Under the pieces are notes generated by a model. That model did not search any database. It saw nothing but the letters and a program-made list of their open reading frames with translations, and had not been told where the DNA came from. A stretch of 16,169 bases of DNA from Lentisphaeria bacterium. GTDB lineage: Bacteria > Verrucomicrobiota > Lentisphaeria > JABSQK01 > UBA12247. Position 1 is the first letter of the stretch, and every line of letters begins with the position of its first letter. Of this stretch, positions 1 to 8,197 are shown in pieces. The DNA lies in assembly GCA_003477185.1 (NCBI GenBank), contig DMTJ01000521.1:1-16169 (forward strand), given 5' to 3'. The position numbers and the translations under genes were made by a program.

Positions 1-582
1 GTTCCAGTACTCTTCCGGCTCAAAGAGATCGATGGCACCTTCGCGCTCGCAGATCAGTCGCAGAGCGACGGATTGCACGCGGCCAGCGCTCAACTCGTTC
101 TTGCCGTAACGTGTCCAGAGAATCGGGCTCACGCGAAAGCCAACAAGGCGGTCCAAAAGACGACGGGCCTGCTGCGCATCGACCAAGCGGGTATTGAGTT
201 CGCCAGGCTCCTCGAAGGCATGCTCAACAGCGGCGCGAGTCAGCTCGTGAAAGGTAACTCGACGAAACTCGAGCTTCTTATCTTCGAGCACTTCGGACAG
301 ATGCCAGGCAATGGCTTCTCCCTCACGGTCAGGGTCAGTCGCGAGGTAGACAATCTTCGCGCTGGCGGCCGCCTTTTTCAGGGCCTTCACCACATTCCGC
401 TTGTCCTCGATCACTGAATAGTCCAGCTCAAAGTCACTGCCTATATCGAGGTTCAGTGAGGCACGTGTGGGCAGGTCGCGAATGTGACCGGTGGAGGCTA
501 GGACACTAAAGTCCGCCCCAAGAATGCGGCTGATGGTCCGTGCTTTTGCAGGGGACTCGACGATCACTAGATCTTTGCTCAT
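1..582 (-). CDS. topA: DNA topoisomerase I, N-terminal part (cut by left edge)
   Basis: Type IA topoisomerase, which relaxes negative supercoils in the cytoplasm. The minus-strand frame is open from the ATG at 582 to base 1 (194 codons; the family is usually 700-900). It starts MSKDLVIVESPAKARTI, the Toprim opening with the catalytic Glu at residue 9. The Toprim acidic motif follows at residues 83-89 (DPDREGE), then WHLSEVL and FHELTRAAV, and near residues 168-175 the LSAGRVQSVAL segment typical of TopA. The active-site Tyr and the zinc-finger tail lie beyond the window. A GGGAG lies about 12 bases before the ATG, a rather long spacing. The gene follows the oxidase operon on the same strand after 106 bp, so it may read through from it or have its own promoter; no clear promoter is visible. 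Identity is near certain. Confidence 0.96.
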   Translation of the reverse strand, partial: MSKDLVIVESPAKARTISRILGADFSVLASTGHIRDLPTRASLNLDIGSDFELDYSVIEDKRNVVKALKKAAASAKIVYLATDPDREGEAIAWHLSEVLEDKKLEFRRVTFHELTRAAVEHAFEEPGELNTRLVDAQQARRLLDRLVGFRVSPILWTRYGKNELSAGRVQSVALRLICEREGAIDLFEPEEYWN

Positions 583-688
583 ACGCGCGTTGGGCTCCCA
601 TGATCTGTCGGCCGTCCACCGCGGCGTTCAATGTTTCGAAAAGCTGGGGACGTGGTGGACCGCCCAAATAGTCTGGAAAGAATACGCG

Positions 689-1186
689 TCAGTGCTGTGG
701 TGCAGCGGGAGTCTGGACGGGCGCGTGCTTTTCGCTGTGCGCATTTGTCTTTGCTCCGTGGAGATCACCATGGCTGTCGCCGTGGTCCTCGCCATGATCG
801 AGCCCTGCGGCCTGGATACGGAGTTCCTTGTACCATTCGGCTTCGGCATGAATGGGGGCGGCTACTTCGTGGCGAATCTCATGCCGACGGGTAAGGTCAA
901 ACAGGCAGAAGATAACGAAAACGGCAAGAAACACGAGGCTTGCCAAGAGTAAATAGATGTAGAACTTGTGATCAAACACAAGGTGCATGAAGATTAGCGC
1001 GACCAGGCCAGCTTTCACGGTGGCGACAGCCATCGCTACGGGCAGGTTCAGGGGCCCGAGATCGACCTGTGCAACTGCAACAGTGACGACGGTGAGGATG
1101 AGGAGAGCACCCAGCACTCCGAAGTATACCCACATTGGGGTGATATGGGGCTGGTGTGAGTCGTGTGTAGAGTTAGAACTGCTCAT
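689..1186 (-). CDS. ctaF: caa3-type cytochrome c oxidase subunit IV with His-rich tail
   Basis: Small membrane subunit of the haem-copper oxidase, 165 aa. Three hydrophobic helices lie at about residues 17-38, 47-70 and 77-98, as in prokaryotic subunit IV (CtaF/COX4_pro); the FMHLVFDHKFY stretch at the end of helix 2 is typical of the family. The remaining 65 residues are unusual: polar, with ten His (102, 106, 113, 131, 135, 139, 143, 150, 154, 165), including an H-G-x-x-H-G-x-x-H-G repeat. The start is supported by AGGT four bases upstream and by its place 6 bp after subunit III. It is the last oxidase gene of the operon. Subunit IV helps assembly or stability and holds no cofactor. The His tail may bind metal ions, which is inference. 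Confidence 0.85.
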   Translation of the reverse strand: MSSSNSTHDSHQPHITPMWVYFGVLGALLILTVVTVAVAQVDLGPLNLPVAMAVATVKAGLVALIFMHLVFDHKFYIYLLLASLVFLAVFVIFCLFDLTRRHEIRHEVAAPIHAEAEWYKELRIQAAGLDHGEDHGDSHGDLHGAKTNAHSEKHAPVQTPAAPQH

Positions 1187-1192
1187 GGTAAC

Positions 1193-1861
1193 CTAAATCA
1201 AGTAGAGGAGCGGGAACAGGTAAATCCAGATCAGGTCGACCAGATGCCAATACAGGCCGCCCATCTCGATAGGCGCGTAATACTCGCTGTCGAAGCGATT
1301 CTTTAGCGTCAGGTAGAGCAACCAAGCTATATAGACGATACCACATATGACATGAAAGCCATGCAGGCCAGTCATACAGAAGTAGATGCTGAAGAAGATA
1401 TGCGGGTTCTTGACCTCTGGGTGCTCTGCCAGAAAATGCAGGTCATGAAAGGAGGTCCCAGGAAGGGTGCCATGGCCAATCTTGGCGCTGTACTCGAAGT
1501 ACTTCACAACGAGGAAGACAAAGGCGCAGGCTATTGTGATAGCGAGATAGATTGCGCAGGCATTGCGTTTGTTCTGCTGAATGGACCTGATGGCCATGGC
1601 GACGGTGAATGAACTGAAAATCAGAACGATGGTATTCAGGCCACCGAGTTTCCAGTTGAGCATTTCGCTGGCCCCGACGAAAAGCTCGGGGTCCATGATC
1701 CGCCAAATGAAGTAGAAGCAGAAGAGGCCGCCGAAGAACAAAATTTCCGTGAGCAGAAACAGCCACATGCCCAGCTTTGCACATTCGTGCTGCTGTTCCA
1801 TTTCGAAGAAATGGTGTGCAAGCCGTGGGTGGCCGTGAGAATCGTGAGTAGTTGCAGACAT
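1193..1861 (-). CDS. ctaE: cytochrome c oxidase subunit III
   Basis: Integral membrane subunit III of the caa3 oxidase, 222 aa with five predicted helices. This matches the short form of oxidases whose subunit III lacks the first two helices. A hydrophilic His-containing N-terminus (residues 1-25) is followed by a helix with GMWLFLLTEILFFGG. The GLHGFHV motif sits at residues 165-171, and the C-terminus YWHLVDLIWIYLFPLLYLI is a textbook subunit III ending. The family binds no redox cofactor; it stabilises subunit I and its proton uptake. It lies 26 bp downstream of ctaD and 6 bp upstream of ctaF, so it is co-transcribed. No strong Shine-Dalgarno is seen; the ATG at 1861 is chosen because MSATTHDSHGHPRLAHHFFEMEQ looks like normal family N-terminal sequence. 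Confidence 0.95.
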   Translation of the reverse strand: MSATTHDSHGHPRLAHHFFEMEQQHECAKLGMWLFLLTEILFFGGLFCFYFIWRIMDPELFVGASEMLNWKLGGLNTIVLIFSSFTVAMAIRSIQQNKRNACAIYLAITIACAFVFLVVKYFEYSAKIGHGTLPGTSFHDLHFLAEHPEVKNPHIFFSIYFCMTGLHGFHVICGIVYIAWLLYLTLKNRFDSEYYAPIEMGGLYWHLVDLIWIYLFPLLYLI

Positions 1862-1887
1862 GGCTCGTGCTTTACGTGTTAGAAACG

Positions 1888-3534
1888 TTAAATATCTTCG
1901 GGACGGACTTTGTCGTAGTCGTATGGCCCGTGCTTACAGACTGGGTCTTCCAGAAAGTTGTGCGCTGGAGGCGGGGAGGAAGTCGCCCACTCCATCGACA
2001 GGCCACCCCATGGGTTGGCAGGCGCCTTCTTCCCGGCGATCAAGGAATGGACAAGATAGATCAGGATGATGATGAAGCCAACGGCCAAGATGAGTGAACC
2101 AACCGTCGAGAACTGATGATAGGTCTCGAACAGTTGCGTCTTCTCGAAGCCAGCGTAGTCGGCGTAGCGACGCGGCATGCCTTGCTGACCCAAGATAAAC
2201 TGGCTGAAGAAGGTCATATTAAAGCCGAGAAAGATAAAGACGAAGCCGATCTTACCCCAAAATTCACTATACATCTTGCCAAAAATCTTGGGCCACCAGT
2301 GATGGAGCCCGCCCAGGAAGGCGATCACTGTTCCGCCCATCATGACGTAGTGGAAGTGAGCGACCACAAAGTAGGTATCATGGAGAGGAATGTCCATGCC
2401 GAGTGCACCAAGAAAGACACCCGTGAGGCCGCCGATGGTGAAGGTCACCATGAAGCACAGTGCATAGAGCATCGGTGTGTTCCAGCTGATCTGGCCGAGA
2501 TACATGGTCGTCATCCAGTTGAACAGCTTGATGGCCGTCGGCACCCCGATAAGGAAGGTGATGAAGGAGAACAGCAGCGAGATAAACTCGGATTGACCAC
2601 TCACAAACATGTGATGGCCCCAAACCAGAAAGCCGAGGAAAGCAATCGCGACACTGGAGTAGGCGATGAGCTTATAGCCGAAGATCGTGCGATGCGAGTG
2701 TACGGCGATCAGTTCGCTCATGACGGCCATGCCAGGCAAAATCATGATATACACGGCTGGATGACTGTAGAACCAGAAAAAGTGCTGGAACAGGACAGGG
2801 TCACCGCCGTTCGCGGGGTCAAAGATTCCAATCCCGAAGGTGGTCTCCATAATCAGCAGCAGGAGCGTGATCGCCAGAACTGGGGTGGCCAGAATCTGGA
2901 TCAGAGCAGTGGCATAGATGCCCCAGACGAAAAGTGGCATCTCAAACCAGCCCATACCCGGTGCGCGCATCTTGTGCACGGTTACGACAAAGTTCATGCC
3001 AGTCAGAATGGATGAGAAGCCGAGTACGAAGACGCCGAAGGTCATCATGGTTACCGAGCTACTGCTGCTTGTACTATACGGGGTGTAGAAAGTCCAGCCG
3101 GTGTCCACAGAGTTCCCGAAGAAAATCGCGTACAAACAAATAGCTGCACCAATCATGTAAATGTACCAGCTAGCTAGGTTCAGCCGCGGGAAGGCGACGT
3201 CCTTGGTGCCTAGCATGATCGGGAGGCAGAAGTTGCCTAGGATCGCGGGGATCGATGGAATGATGAATAGAAACACCATGATCGCCCCGTGCAACGTAAA
3301 GGCTTTATTATAAGTCCAAGAGGCACCTTCGGTTGGGGCGGCCGGGAAAATCTGCATCTCCGGCGCGAAGAGCTCCAAGCGAATGGCCACGGCAAAGAAT
3401 CCGCCCGCGGCGAATGCTGAAAGCACGACGATCATGTACATCAGACCGATGCGCTTGTGATCGACTGTCAACAGCCAGGACATAATGCCCTTCGTGTGAT
3501 TGATGTAGTTTGTGTTGGAATCAGCGGCGCTCAT
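1888..3534 (-). CDS. ctaD: cytochrome c oxidase subunit I, A2 type
   Basis: Catalytic subunit of the aa3 centre, 548 aa with about 12 helices. It reduces O2 to water and pumps protons across the inner membrane. Haem a ligands are H82 and H395 and the haem a3 ligand is H393. CuB ligands are H258, H307 and H308, and Y262 is the cross-linked tyrosine. The helix VI motif reads YSHPAVY (residues 256-262): the usual Glu before HPEVY is absent and Tyr-Ser takes its place, as in A2-type oxidases such as that of Rhodothermus marinus. The D-channel entry Asp (D112, in KDVAFPRLN) and the K-channel Lys (K336, in PTAIKLFNW) are present. The gene starts 2 bp after the ctaC stop, implying translational coupling. 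Residues past about 505 form a polar tail ending DKVRPEDI. Confidence 0.97.
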   Translation of the reverse strand: MSAADSNTNYINHTKGIMSWLLTVDHKRIGLMYMIVVLSAFAAGGFFAVAIRLELFAPEMQIFPAAPTEGASWTYNKAFTLHGAIMVFLFIIPSIPAILGNFCLPIMLGTKDVAFPRLNLASWYIYMIGAAICLYAIFFGNSVDTGWTFYTPYSTSSSSSVTMMTFGVFVLGFSSILTGMNFVVTVHKMRAPGMGWFEMPLFVWGIYATALIQILATPVLAITLLLLIMETTFGIGIFDPANGGDPVLFQHFFWFYSHPAVYIMILPGMAVMSELIAVHSHRTIFGYKLIAYSSVAIAFLGFLVWGHHMFVSGQSEFISLLFSFITFLIGVPTAIKLFNWMTTMYLGQISWNTPMLYALCFMVTFTIGGLTGVFLGALGMDIPLHDTYFVVAHFHYVMMGGTVIAFLGGLHHWWPKIFGKMYSEFWGKIGFVFIFLGFNMTFFSQFILGQQGMPRRYADYAGFEKTQLFETYHQFSTVGSLILAVGFIIILIYLVHSLIAGKKAPANPWGGLSMEWATSSPPPAHNFLEDPVCKHGPYDYDKVRPEDI

Positions 3535-3536
3535 GG

Positions 3537-4514
3537 CTAGTTCCCTTGTTCGCTTGGTGGCTGTTCACCAGGTTGGTCGAGAAATTTCAGCCCGTCAACG
3601 ATGTGCTGAATCTCTTCTTCGGTAATTGAATTCTTGTGCGTTGGCATGGCTTGGGAGAAGCCCTTCACGCGCTGGAGATTGGGGTTATAGACGGAATCGC
3701 GGATGTATTTAGCGCCCACGTCGCCCACAATCGTCAGCGACGTGCCGTCGGTAAACTCTGAAGTCCGGCCCCATAATCCCTTAAAGGTTGGCCCGGTGCC
3801 AATGCTGCCGTCCAGACTGTGACAAGACCTGCAGCTTGCTTGGTAAATTTCATCAAATTTACGGGGCTGCACGACATCCGCCAGAAATGCTGCGTAATCC
3901 TCTTCGCTGAGGACATGGACTGTGCGGTTCATCCGTGAGTGATCCAGGCCGCAATACTCTGTGCAATACAAATCGTACTCACCCACTGCGGTGGCCTCGA
4001 ACCATAGGGTCGTATTGCGACCGGGAAGGGCATCCATTTTTACCCGAAAGTCCGGGATAAAAAGCGAATGAATTACGTCCTTGGAGTACATACTCAGCTT
4101 GATGGGCTGGTTCACGGGGATATAGAGGTCGTTGCTGTTTCCGATCCCCTTCAGAGTGCTGTACTGAAAGTTCCACGCCCACTGGTTGGCTTGCACATGG
4201 ATGGTCTTGGCATTCGCAGGGATGGCATGTGCCTGCAGGAAGACTTTCCAGCCCCAGGCAAAGATAATCATAAACAAGATGGTAGGGATTACAGACCAAA
4301 TGATTTCGAGTTTCGTGTTATGTCGCAGCCCGCTAGTCAGGCTAAAGGACTCGCCTTCCTTCTTACGATACTTCACTGCGAAGTAGAGCGTGCCGGCCGT
4401 AATCACGATAAAGAAGAAGACCGAGAGGTAAAAAATAAACATGTAAAGCGCGTCGATCTCTGGTGCGATCGTCGATGCTTGGGGCGGTAGCAGGAATGTC
4501 CCTTTCGGTTCCAT
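3537..4514 (-). CDS. ctaC: cytochrome c oxidase subunit II with fused cytochrome c domain
   Basis: Electron-entry subunit of a caa3 oxidase, 325 aa. Two N-terminal helices (about 22-45 and 69-91) anchor a periplasmic cupredoxin domain. The CuA site is complete: H149, C184, E186, C188, H192 and M195. Residues 220-315 form a class I cytochrome c domain with CRSCH at 228-232 (haem c attachment, H232 axial) and M290 as the likely sixth ligand. The fused haem means electrons can arrive directly from a partner such as ACIII without a separate soluble cytochrome c. The N-terminus [20 protein letters not shown] carries no cleavable signal, as is common in this group. It lies 14 bp after the Sco gene and 2 bp before ctaD. 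Confidence 0.97.
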   Translation of the reverse strand: MEPKGTFLLPPQASTIAPEIDALYMFIFYLSVFFFIVITAGTLYFAVKYRKKEGESFSLTSGLRHNTKLEIIWSVIPTILFMIIFAWGWKVFLQAHAIPANAKTIHVQANQWAWNFQYSTLKGIGNSNDLYIPVNQPIKLSMYSKDVIHSLFIPDFRVKMDALPGRNTTLWFEATAVGEYDLYCTEYCGLDHSRMNRTVHVLSEEDYAAFLADVVQPRKFDEIYQASCRSCHSLDGSIGTGPTFKGLWGRTSEFTDGTSLTIVGDVGAKYIRDSVYNPNLQRVKGFSQAMPTHKNSITEEEIQHIVDGLKFLDQPGEQPPSEQGN

Positions 4515-4528
4515 GACAGCAGTCTCGG

Positions 4529-5365
4529 TTAGGATGCAAGCTTGGCGGGTTGGGCGCCGCGCGGGTGAGTAGAGCGCTTGCGAGTCGCCTCGCGTCGCCA
4601 GAGAATAAAGAGGGGCACACCCATTAGAATGAGGGTAAGAGCACCGCCTATCCGCATCGTGCGGAAGGCGATCATTGTGTACGCACCGGTGGTGGAATCG
4701 TAGTGAAAGCAGCGCCAGATGATGCGGTCGATGGTGGAGCCGATCTTGCCCTCGGAAGCGTCTCCGAGCGCCATTTCAAGATGGGAGGCGGGATAGCTTA
4801 TTCCGTAGAGGTAGCGCGAGATTTTGCGCTCGGGTGACAGGATGTATACCGCGGCGGGATGCGCGTACTCATCTCGCTTCTCATCGTAGAAATACTGAAA
4901 GCCAATCTGCTCGGCCAGTGACTTGATTGCTTCATCTTTGCCGGTCCAAAACTGCCAGTCCTGATGAAACCCACCGTCTTTTACTGCTGCGACGTAAGTT
5001 TGCTGCTTGGCTTTGGCCATCGTAGCGTTCTCTTCGGGATCAATGCTGACAGTCAGAACGCGGTAACTATCGCCTGGCTTCCACTTAGCCTCGTCCAAGG
5101 CGCTGGACAGCCCATTGAGGACTTGGGTGCACAGCATGGGACACTCGTAATAGGCAAGAATCAACACCACCGGACGCTCACCATCGAAGTAGTCACCAAA
5201 GCTCACCGCATGGCCATCCTGATCGGTAAAGGCTAGATCGGATGTCACAGTATTTCCCAGATGCTCGCTGATATTGATCCGCTCGAGGTTGGGATCGAAC
5301 GAGCCTTGGGCGAGGACCTGCATTGCGAACATCGCAAAGGCTGCATATAGACCGAGGGTTTTCAT
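4529..5365 (-). CDS. sco: Sco1/SenC/PrrC-type copper chaperone
   Basis: Thioredoxin-fold protein that delivers copper to, or reduces, the CuA site of subunit II in the periplasm. The 278-residue product starts with a signal or anchor helix (MKTLGLYAAFAMFAMQVLA). The copper motif CPMLC (C75, C79) is followed by the conserved distal His H169 in DEYAHPAAVYIL, so the full Cu ligand set is present. The SIDPEE segment at 107-112 is also typical. A second hydrophobic helix near residues 237-256 and a basic tail suggest C-terminal membrane anchoring, as in Sco proteins of several ACIII/caa3 clusters. Its ATG overlaps the stop of the upstream small gene by 4 bp (ATGA), and ctaC follows after 14 bp, so it works on the oxidase encoded beside it. 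Confidence 0.94.
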   Translation of the reverse strand: MKTLGLYAAFAMFAMQVLAQGSFDPNLERINISEHLGNTVTSDLAFTDQDGHAVSFGDYFDGERPVVLILAYYECPMLCTQVLNGLSSALDEAKWKPGDSYRVLTVSIDPEENATMAKAKQQTYVAAVKDGGFHQDWQFWTGKDEAIKSLAEQIGFQYFYDEKRDEYAHPAAVYILSPERKISRYLYGISYPASHLEMALGDASEGKIGSTIDRIIWRCFHYDSTTGAYTMIAFRTMRIGGALTLILMGVPLFILWRREATRKRSTHPRGAQPAKLAS

Positions 5366-5691
5366 CGTGCGGGTGACTGGCTCTCCTGAACAATAAGCTC
5401 CATAGCACGCTCGATTGGGATGCGAACAATCTTCTCGTTGCCTGTGCCGCTACTCTTGGCGTAACCGGAGAGCATGGCGCTCTGTGACTCGGTCAACTCG
5501 GTAAGCTCGACGCGTTCGTACTGTGCACGCTCCAGCAACTTGGCCTGCGTGGAGCCGATAAAGATCACATCAGCGATCAGGATCATGCAGAGGATCACGC
5601 CAAGGATGAACACTGACGAAATAACGATCGGCAGAAGTTTGATATCAGACTTCTCGTAGCCCGGTCCTTCCGTATGACTGTGGTCCGACAT
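5362..5691 (-). CDS. small single-helix membrane protein of the ACIII/caa3 operon, function unknown
   Basis: I do not recognise a named family. The 109-residue product has a polar N-terminus with two His, one transmembrane helix at about residues 19-47 (LLPIVISSVFILGVILCMIL...), a charged region rich in Glu and Leu at about 52-70 (perhaps a short amphipathic helix), and an ending with KIVRIPIERAMELIVQES. There is no haem motif (no CxxCH) and no CxxxC. The start is well supported: AGGGA lies about five bases upstream, the gene begins 9 bp after actF, and its stop overlaps the Sco start by 4 bp. The position suggests an accessory or assembly subunit of ACIII or the oxidase. It might correspond to the small subunit ActG or to a haemless replacement for ActE, but I cannot show homology. 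Confidence 0.75.
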   Translation of the reverse strand: MSDHSHTEGPGYEKSDIKLLPIVISSVFILGVILCMILIADVIFIGSTQAKLLERAQYERVELTELTESQSAMLSGYAKSSGTGNEKIVRIPIERAMELIVQESQSPAR

Positions 5692-5700
5692 GCTAATCCC

Positions 5701-7101
5701 TCAGATATTGGTGAAGCGGATGGATTTATCGAGCTTGGCATCGCCCACGGGAATCAGCGGGTGCTTGGCCAAGCGCTTCCAGAACAAGTAGACAAAGAAG
5801 CCACCGATAGCAGCGAAAGTAGCCGCATCCTGCCAGGACAGCGAGGCAGTCGTGGTGACATCGGTGACATGGTGGCGAAGCGCCGGGGCGACTTGCCAGT
5901 ACATCTCAACCCAATGGAAAATCAAGATCCAGATTGCGGCAGCAGCGAGTGCAAAAGGATTGCGCTTGGGCTCGCGGCTTAGCAGGAAGAAGAATGGCAC
6001 AATGAAGTGACCAAGAATGAGGAGTTGGCTCCAGCATTTCCAGCCGTCTGCCCAGCGAACGTGGTACCAGAATGTCTCTTCCGGAAGTGTTCCGTACCAG
6101 ATCAGGAAGTACTGCGAGAAGGAGACGTATGTCCAGAAGATCGTGAAGGCAAACATCCATTTGCCGATGTCATGATAGTGCTCGATCGTGATCGTGTCAG
6201 CTAAGATTCCTTTCCTGCGCAAGTACACCACCACCAAGGCGGTGAAGCACATCATTGACAGAAAGGCGGCAGCGAAGTAGCACAGGCCGAAGATTGTGGA
6301 AAACCAGGCCGCTTCGAGAGACATCATCCAATCGTAGGCGGCGTAGGTGATGGTCAACGCGAAGAGCACCATGCCGATGGCGCAGATTGGGCGAATTTTA
6401 GCCCCGAAGTTCGGACTGGGATTGGTGTCCTGCGCTACCGAGCGGCTGTAAAGCAGAAAGGATAAGACGGACCAGACCAGGAAGTATATGATGCTGCGAA
6501 GCTGGAAGAATGGGACATTCAGATACGCCTTCTTCTTTTGCACGAGTGCGTGGTGAGCGGCATGCGGGTCATGGTCATGGCCGCCATAGGCCCCGTCGCG
6601 CTCGGAATGATCGCCGGTGGAAGCATCGTCGCCGTGCTTTGCGTGCTCCGCGTGGACATCATTACCCGCGTGATCGTCGTGGTCTGCAACGGCAACGGCC
6701 TGTTCACTGTGGTCATCCGCCACTGCATGGGCGGCGGGGGCATCGCCGTGCCCGTCGACTGCGGCATTGATCGGTGCCCATTCGTACTTGCCGACGAGCA
6801 GCAGGATAGGGATGAAGGCGATAAACAGCCAGGGCAGATTGCCCATGATGCACTCGGAGATGCGTCGTATGACGATGCTCCAGTGGGCGTCCACCAAGTG
6901 ATGGACCATGGTGAAAAATAGCGCGCCAAGACTGATGGCAGCCCAAAACACGAAGCTCGTGAGGTAGGAGTGAAAAAATTGTGTACTGTTGTTCCAGGCC
7001 CCGATTCCGGAAAGCACGGCCCCGATTACACCGATGAGCAGTGCAATGTTGGGAAGGCTCCCGAGGTCAGTCAGGCGGTTGCTATCTTTGTCAAATTTCA
7101 T
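5701..7101 (-). CDS. actF: alternative complex III membrane subunit ActF (quinol:cytochrome c oxidoreductase), with His-rich loop
   Basis: Polytopic membrane protein of 466 aa related to NrfD/ActC, with about ten helices. ACIII replaces the bc1 complex, oxidising (mena)quinol and passing electrons to cytochrome c or directly to caa3. Family-like stretches include MVHHLVDAHWSIVIRRISE (65-83), KYEW after helix 3, KKAYLNVPFFQLRSIIYF (189-207), TIEHYHDIGKWMFAF, the EETFWYHVRW loop and ILIFHWVEMYWQVAP. ActF is favoured over ActC by length and by the tail pattern. A His/Asp/Ala-rich insert with 14 His fills residues 118-184 between helices 3 and 4. If the N-terminus is cytoplasmic this loop faces the periplasm. 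The gene follows the prenyl synthase by 24 bp. The other ACIII genes (actA-E) are not in the window. Confidence 0.88.
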   Translation of the reverse strand: MKFDKDSNRLTDLGSLPNIALLIGVIGAVLSGIGAWNNSTQFFHSYLTSFVFWAAISLGALFFTMVHHLVDAHWSIVIRRISECIMGNLPWLFIAFIPILLLVGKYEWAPINAAVDGHGDAPAAHAVADDHSEQAVAVADHDDHAGNDVHAEHAKHGDDASTGDHSERDGAYGGHDHDPHAAHHALVQKKKAYLNVPFFQLRSIIYFLVWSVLSFLLYSRSVAQDTNPSPNFGAKIRPICAIGMVLFALTITYAAYDWMMSLEAAWFSTIFGLCYFAAAFLSMMCFTALVVVYLRRKGILADTITIEHYHDIGKWMFAFTIFWTYVSFSQYFLIWYGTLPEETFWYHVRWADGWKCWSQLLILGHFIVPFFFLLSREPKRNPFALAAAAIWILIFHWVEMYWQVAPALRHHVTDVTTTASLSWQDAATFAAIGGFFVYLFWKRLAKHPLIPVGDAKLDKSIRFTNI

Positions 7102-7125
7102 GGGTCTCGCTTGTCTCAGCGTGCT

Positions 7126-7992
7126 TCAAAGTGGGAGAAATTCGTCATTCAGGTAACGGCGCAATCGGCTGGAGAGCGCCGGCCAAGGCGCGACGTGCTC
7201 CATGGCCAATTCGCACTGCTCAGAAATCTGTTCGCGTAGAAAGTTTTCTCCGTGAGCGGCATCTTGAGCGAGTGTGAACTTGCGCCGTTTTCGATCAGTT
7301 CCGAGAGTCTTGCCGACGGATGACTCGTCGCCAATCTCATCCAGGAGGTCATCAGCGAGCTGGTAGGCAGTGCCCACGCAGTAGCCAGCTTCGGACAGCG
7401 CGCTGCGCGCCTCTGCGTCTTCGCCGCCACAGGCTTCCGCAACAAACGCGAAAAGAGGCCCGGTTTTTCCGCGGGCGATTCGGCAGCAAGTCTCTGCGTC
7501 GACCTCCAGTTCCCTGTACAAGAGCTCATGGGCGACCTCAGTCATGCAGACCTCGCGCACCTTCTCCACGAACGAGCGAATCAGTTCGATTGATGCACTT
7601 CGGGAGACCACGTGCAGCGCGTGGCTGAAGAACAGATCGCCCACGAGTATGGCACCGGTCGCGCCGACTTCCTTCCAAAGCGTTGGGATGCGGCGCCGAA
7701 TGGCGGCCTCATCGATGACGTCATCATGAAACAGAGTCGCGGTATGGACGAGTTCAGTGCCTGCAGCAGCATCAAGCACCACTTCAAGGTCCACAACCTC
7801 TGGCTGCCAGAGCGCATGCGCGAGCCTCGTCCGCAGCATCTTGCCTGGTGAGAAGTGGCTAGAAAGCTGCTCAAAGTGGGATCGCTCAATCTCCGCTGGA
7901 AACGCGGTCATGACCGCATCAAACGCGGCGCAGACGCGACCACGTGTTGCGTCAGTGAAATCTACTTGACTCGCTGGAGAAGTCTGGATCAT
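7126..7992 (-). CDS. long-chain polyprenyl diphosphate synthase (all-trans)
   Basis: Cytoplasmic prenyltransferase that condenses isopentenyl diphosphate onto an allylic primer; 288 aa, somewhat short for the family (about 300-350). The first Asp-rich motif DDVID is at 90-94 followed by Arg 99-101, and the second, DDLLD, is at 214-218. The GKTLGTDRKRRKFTLA stretch matches the GKxxGxDxxxxKxTL motif. An equivalent of GGKRxRP is seen as PGKMLRTRL (49-57). The residue five before the first Asp is Ala (A85), a small residue usual in enzymes making long chains, so the product is probably the side chain of menaquinone or ubiquinone (IspB/HepT/SdsA-like). It heads the respiratory operon 24 bp upstream of actF, which fits quinone supply. 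The exact chain length cannot be read. Confidence 0.9.
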   Translation of the reverse strand: MIQTSPASQVDFTDATRGRVCAAFDAVMTAFPAEIERSHFEQLSSHFSPGKMLRTRLAHALWQPEVVDLEVVLDAAAGTELVHTATLFHDDVIDEAAIRRRIPTLWKEVGATGAILVGDLFFSHALHVVSRSASIELIRSFVEKVREVCMTEVAHELLYRELEVDAETCCRIARGKTGPLFAFVAEACGGEDAEARSALSEAGYCVGTAYQLADDLLDEIGDESSVGKTLGTDRKRRKFTLAQDAAHGENFLREQISEQCELAMEHVAPWPALSSRLRRYLNDEFLPL

Positions 7993-8184
7993 GAAAGCTC
8001 TCGAAATACAACATTATCCGCGCACGACGATGGTCGTTGGCGGAAAAGAAAGCGGGTACGGTACGATCGGGAAAGTCAAAAACAAGGCGCTACGTCCAAA
8101 TTGACATGATTGAGCGAGGTTATGCCCGGATTGTGTCGGGCCTGGCACCAGAAAGGTGTGCTCGAAAATCTAGCCCTCGCATTC
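7993..8184. other. intergenic region upstream of the prenyl synthase/respiratory operon
   Basis: This 192-bp gap holds no convincing gene. It should carry the promoter of the minus-strand respiratory unit. On the minus strand a GATAAT (8018-8013) lies 20 bases from the start codon but lacks a good -35 box. A short inverted repeat, ACGAC-4-GTCGT (8024-8037), sits just upstream of it and could be an operator. A GCCCG-8-CGGGC hairpin (8124-8141) has no T-tract on either side. Confidence 0.4.
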
Positions 8185-8197
8185 CTAGAGCGAGGCT
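8164..8197 (-). terminator. possible intrinsic terminator of the sugar isomerase-like gene
   Basis: On the minus strand AGCCTCGC (8197-8190) pairs with GCGAGGGCT (8180-8172), giving eight pairs with one bulged G and a nine-base loop. AGATTTTC follows. The stem includes the last codons and the stop TAG (8187-8185) lies in the loop. The T-tract is only four long, so efficiency is doubtful. Confidence 0.4.

Noticed and set aside
583..688. Terminator between ctaF and topA
   Set aside because: Only a five-pair stem with a bulge can be drawn; too weak to call.
2116..3015. A 299-codon plus-strand open frame
   Set aside because: It lies wholly antisense to ctaD, is rich in charged residues and His with no recognisable domain, and arises from the codon pattern of the real gene.
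6538..6921. Plus- and minus-strand open frames across the actF His-rich loop
   Set aside because: They are alternative readings of the GC-rich His/Asp/Ala codons; only the actF frame continues into recognisable helices on both sides.
8074..8079. Minus-strand TTGACT as a -35 box
   Set aside because: No -10-like hexamer is found 15-18 bases downstream.
8124..8141. GCCCG/CGGGC hairpin as a terminator
   Set aside because: There is no T-tract on either strand and the stem is only five pairs.
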